Assembly (NCBI GenBank): GCA_027486155.1
Contig: JAIXPR010000044.1
Coordinates: forward strand, 1-15,668
From: Pseudomonadota bacterium
GTDB taxonomy: Bacteria > Bdellovibrionota_C > UBA2361 > OMII01
Direction: 5' to 3'
Length of the DNA: 15,668 bases
Shown in pieces: positions 14,372-15,668 of the stretch. The position numbers and the translations under genes are program-made. Position 1 is the first letter of the stretch, and every line of letters begins with the position of its first letter. The notes under the pieces were generated by a model. That model did no database searches and was not told the origin of the DNA. It saw nothing but the letters and a program-made list of their open reading frames with translations.

Positions 14372-14404
14372 CGGCGACCTTAGGAACCGCTTCCTACGTC
14401 ACCG
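14372..14404 (-). other. long hairpin between the DUF4269 and E1 genes
   Basis: TAGGAA and TTCCTA (14381-14386, 14391-14396) pair around a 4-nt loop. After a small internal loop, the outer arms 14372-14378 and 14398-14404 add seven pairs, one of which is a G-U only on the minus-strand RNA. No T-run follows, so it is either an unusual terminator for the upstream gene or an operator-like dyad next to the promoter. Confidence 0.4.
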
Positions 14405-14517
14405 CGAGCCAGTTTCCCTTATACGCCCTGGGTGACGATAACGAGGACACATGACGGAACACGAGAATCACCCACCCGTACGGTTAATGTTTGTAACGTA
14501 ATAGTGCTTCGTCATCG

Positions 14518-15141
14518 TCACCGATGTTTTGGGAGCATCGAAGACATTCGCCAGACGTCCGCCGAGAGCTCTTCATCCGATAGTCGCTCCAACGAGAGCA
14601 CCCCCTCATACGGATCCCCTTCCATCCCGAGGCATCGCGCGAGCGCTGGCTCGGTCTTCAATCCACAGAGTTTCAAGGTTCGAATAGCTTCACGCCACGC
14701 AGGCCCGCCGAGACCCAAAACTCGCTCGATCTGCGCGAGATGACGAAAGGCGTTTTGACGCTCGACAGGAAGGTTTTGGCCGAAGATCTCGTACTCCCAA
14801 GAGTCGTGAAAGAATTGCGCCACGATTGCGGGCGGCGAACCATCCGAGCGCCGAATCGAGAACCCGCGAAAACTCCCAAATGCGGAGGATAGAAATATTG
14901 AGAACGCGTCCAGGTCTCGCGCCTCACAGATGACATCGAGATCGCTCGACGGAGTATCAAGATCAACACACACCGTGCTCACAAGCACGGGATCACTGTC
15001 ACGGAGTATCTCAAGCACGCGAGACTCTCGAAGATTCGCATAGACGCTACGTTGGCGCTCGGTTCCGCACTGGAGATATGAAATGTCTCGCCAATTTTTA
15101 CACACATTGATCCCGCAGGAGTTCTGGTATTCCGAGGACAA
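14518..15141 (-). CDS. DUF4269 family predicted nucleotidyltransferase
   Basis: The product is 207 residues. I recognise the DUF4269 pattern: YLQCGTERQRSVYANL (22-37), the nucleotidyltransferase-like DTPSSDLDVICEA (62-74) with Asp67 and Asp69, YEIFGQNLPVERQNAFRHL (117-135) with Glu118 as a possible third acid, and LKTEPALARCLGMEGDPYEGVLSLE (161-185). These are generally small stand-alone cytoplasmic proteins with no well-established substrate. The GT/GS that usually starts the nucleotide motif is ST here (55-56). The start is taken as TTG (15139-15141) because GAGG lies 7 nt before it. A GTG at codon 13 is the alternative and would still keep the core. The stop codon lies inside a small CATCG/CGATG hairpin. 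It points the same way as the E1 gene, 234 bp upstream of it. Confidence 0.85.
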   Translation of the reverse strand: MSSEYQNSCGINVCKNWRDISYLQCGTERQRSVYANLRESRVLEILRDSDPVLVSTVCVDLDTPSSDLDVICEARDLDAFSIFLSSAFGSFRGFSIRRSDGSPPAIVAQFFHDSWEYEIFGQNLPVERQNAFRHLAQIERVLGLGGPAWREAIRTLKLCGLKTEPALARCLGMEGDPYEGVLSLERLSDEELSADVWRMSSMLPKHR

Positions 15142-15196
15142 TTCTCTACCTCAACAGAGGAACATCCGGTGAAACAGCCTTCAGAAAAGGAGTCTA

Positions 15197-15254
15197 AGCA
15201 CCTATTTTCAAGGTGTTAGCTCATCATATTTCGCAAAAAAGGGCTAACCTACCT
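15197..15254 (+). other. two mutually exclusive hairpins upstream of the DUF4269 gene
   Basis: AGCACCT (15197-15203) can pair with AGGTGTT (15211-15217). Part of the second arm can instead pair further on: AGGT plus GTTAGCTC (15211-15222) with GGGCTAAC and ACCT (15241-15254, with a 2-nt bulge). The single wobble in each stem is a G-U on plus-strand RNA and an A-C mismatch on the minus strand. Competing stems of this type are seen in attenuators and riboswitches, but no terminator tail was found. Confidence 0.3.
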
Positions 15255-15328
15255 GATCGGCCCATGCTAAGGTTCCGGAGCCCGAGAGCGATACTCAGCC
15301 TCTCGTTAGACTTATATATTCTCTACGC

Positions 15329-15373
15329 GGTCCTTCTTTCCCCACTTTCTTACGGGGTAAAGCCGGAAGGTCC
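15329..15373. other. extended hairpin containing copy 2 of the shared spacer motif
   Basis: GG (15329-15330) with CC (15372-15373), CCTTC (15332-15336) with GAAGG (15366-15370), TTT with AAA, and CCCC (15340-15343) with GGGG (15354-15357) make about 14 pairs with small internal loops. The apical part holds the CCCCACTTTCTT motif also found at 12220. It is strand-neutral and has no T-run. Confidence 0.4.
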
Positions 15374-15539
15374 CAGATAGCCATAACGAGGCGCGGCGCT
15401 TCACAGCTGTGCCCATGCGACAAAAGCTCTCCACGGAAGGAGGCTAGGTCGGGACCGAGGCCATCGTACTGCACGTCCTACCGAACATTTTGTCCCCTCT
15501 GCGCGACAGAGCTTGGCTATCGCTTAATGACAAAAATTC

Positions 15540-15569
15540 ACGACGTTCGCCCGCGAGGCGAAGGGTCGT
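15540..15569. other. perfect two-step hairpin
   Basis: ACGAC (15540-15544) pairs with GTCGT (15565-15569), and TTCGCC (15546-15551) pairs with GGCGAA (15557-15562) around the loop CGCGA, with a 1/2-nt internal loop between the steps. All pairs are Watson-Crick, so the strand is undetermined. It follows directly on the TTTTGTC/GACAAAA stem (15488-15494 with 15529-15535). Confidence 0.45.
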
Positions 15570-15668
15570 TATAGCAGGGGGCGATTTAAAGCCCCTAGGG
15601 ATATTTTTGCTTCTAGGGATACCATGACACCATCACCTTTAGGCCCAATCGAACCTCGCGTGGAGACC

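Larger units (their letters stand above)
15142..15668. other. gene-free right end, rich in hairpins
   Basis: No protein gene is supportable in these 527 bp; all frames are short on both strands. Clear stems, by position, are 15197-15217, 15211-15254 (overlapping and therefore competing with the first), 15283-15305, 15329-15373, 15442-15462, 15488-15535 enclosing 15497-15511, 15540-15569 and 15578-15595. A 10-bp palindrome CACAGCTGTG is at 15402-15411, and the 9-mer CTAGGGATA occurs twice (15595-15603 and 15613-15621). The region runs off the window edge, so any gene to the right cannot be judged. Confidence 0.6.

Noticed and set aside
15505..15523. GACAGAGCTTGGCTATCG resembles the 3' conserved core of RNase P RNA
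   Set aside because: The matching 5' core (GAGGAAAGTCC-type) and the complementary P4 strand are not found upstream on this strand within the window, so the likeness is probably chance.
15640..15668. GGTTCGATTGG on the minus strand looks like a tRNA T loop
   Set aside because: The five bases on each side (CGAGG and GGGCC) do not form a T stem, and no acceptor or anticodon arm is visible.

Overview
The window is almost entirely a bacterial ribosomal-protein locus read on the minus strand. From high to low coordinate it carries the str cluster (rpsL, rpsG, fusA, tuf), the S10 cluster (rpsJ, rplC, rplD, rplW, rplB, rpsS, rplV, rpsC, rplP, rpmC, rpsQ) and the start of the spc cluster (rplN, rplX, rplE, and rpsH cut by the left edge). 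All are complete except rpsH, and they are closely spaced (3-60 bp between genes, with one 146 bp gap between tuf and rpsJ). Gene order is canonical except that rpsN (S14), normally between rplE and rpsH, is absent: only 3 bp separate those two genes.

Upstream of rpsL there is an 862 bp stretch without a convincing gene (11397-12258). It holds a row of short dyads just ahead of rpsL, a doubtful 63-codon ORF, and a series of nested inverted repeats around 12011-12195 that look like a folded RNA. Beyond it, still on the minus strand, lie a single gene for a fused alpha-beta E1 subunit of a 2-oxo acid dehydrogenase complex (12259-14283) and a DUF4269-type predicted nucleotidyltransferase (14518-15141). 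The right end (15142-15668) again has no gene and is dense in hairpins.

The organism is a bacterium of roughly balanced base composition. EF-Tu has a non-canonical switch I (KTVTI where nearly all bacteria have RGITI), and L2 reads DHPM followed by HPCSP. From memory these resemble Planctomycetota sequences, but I could not check this, so the phylum is left open.

Functionally the window makes core translation parts: decoding-site and head proteins of the 30S subunit, the 50S proteins L2-L5, L14, L16, L22-L24 and L29, and the elongation factors EF-G and EF-Tu. The dehydrogenase and DUF4269 genes have no visible functional link to them. I found no mobile element, CRISPR array, tRNA or rRNA. 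The points most worth following are the unusual EF-Tu switch I, the missing rpsN, the repeated dyads ahead of rpsL and rpsJ, and the two hairpin-rich gene-free stretches.
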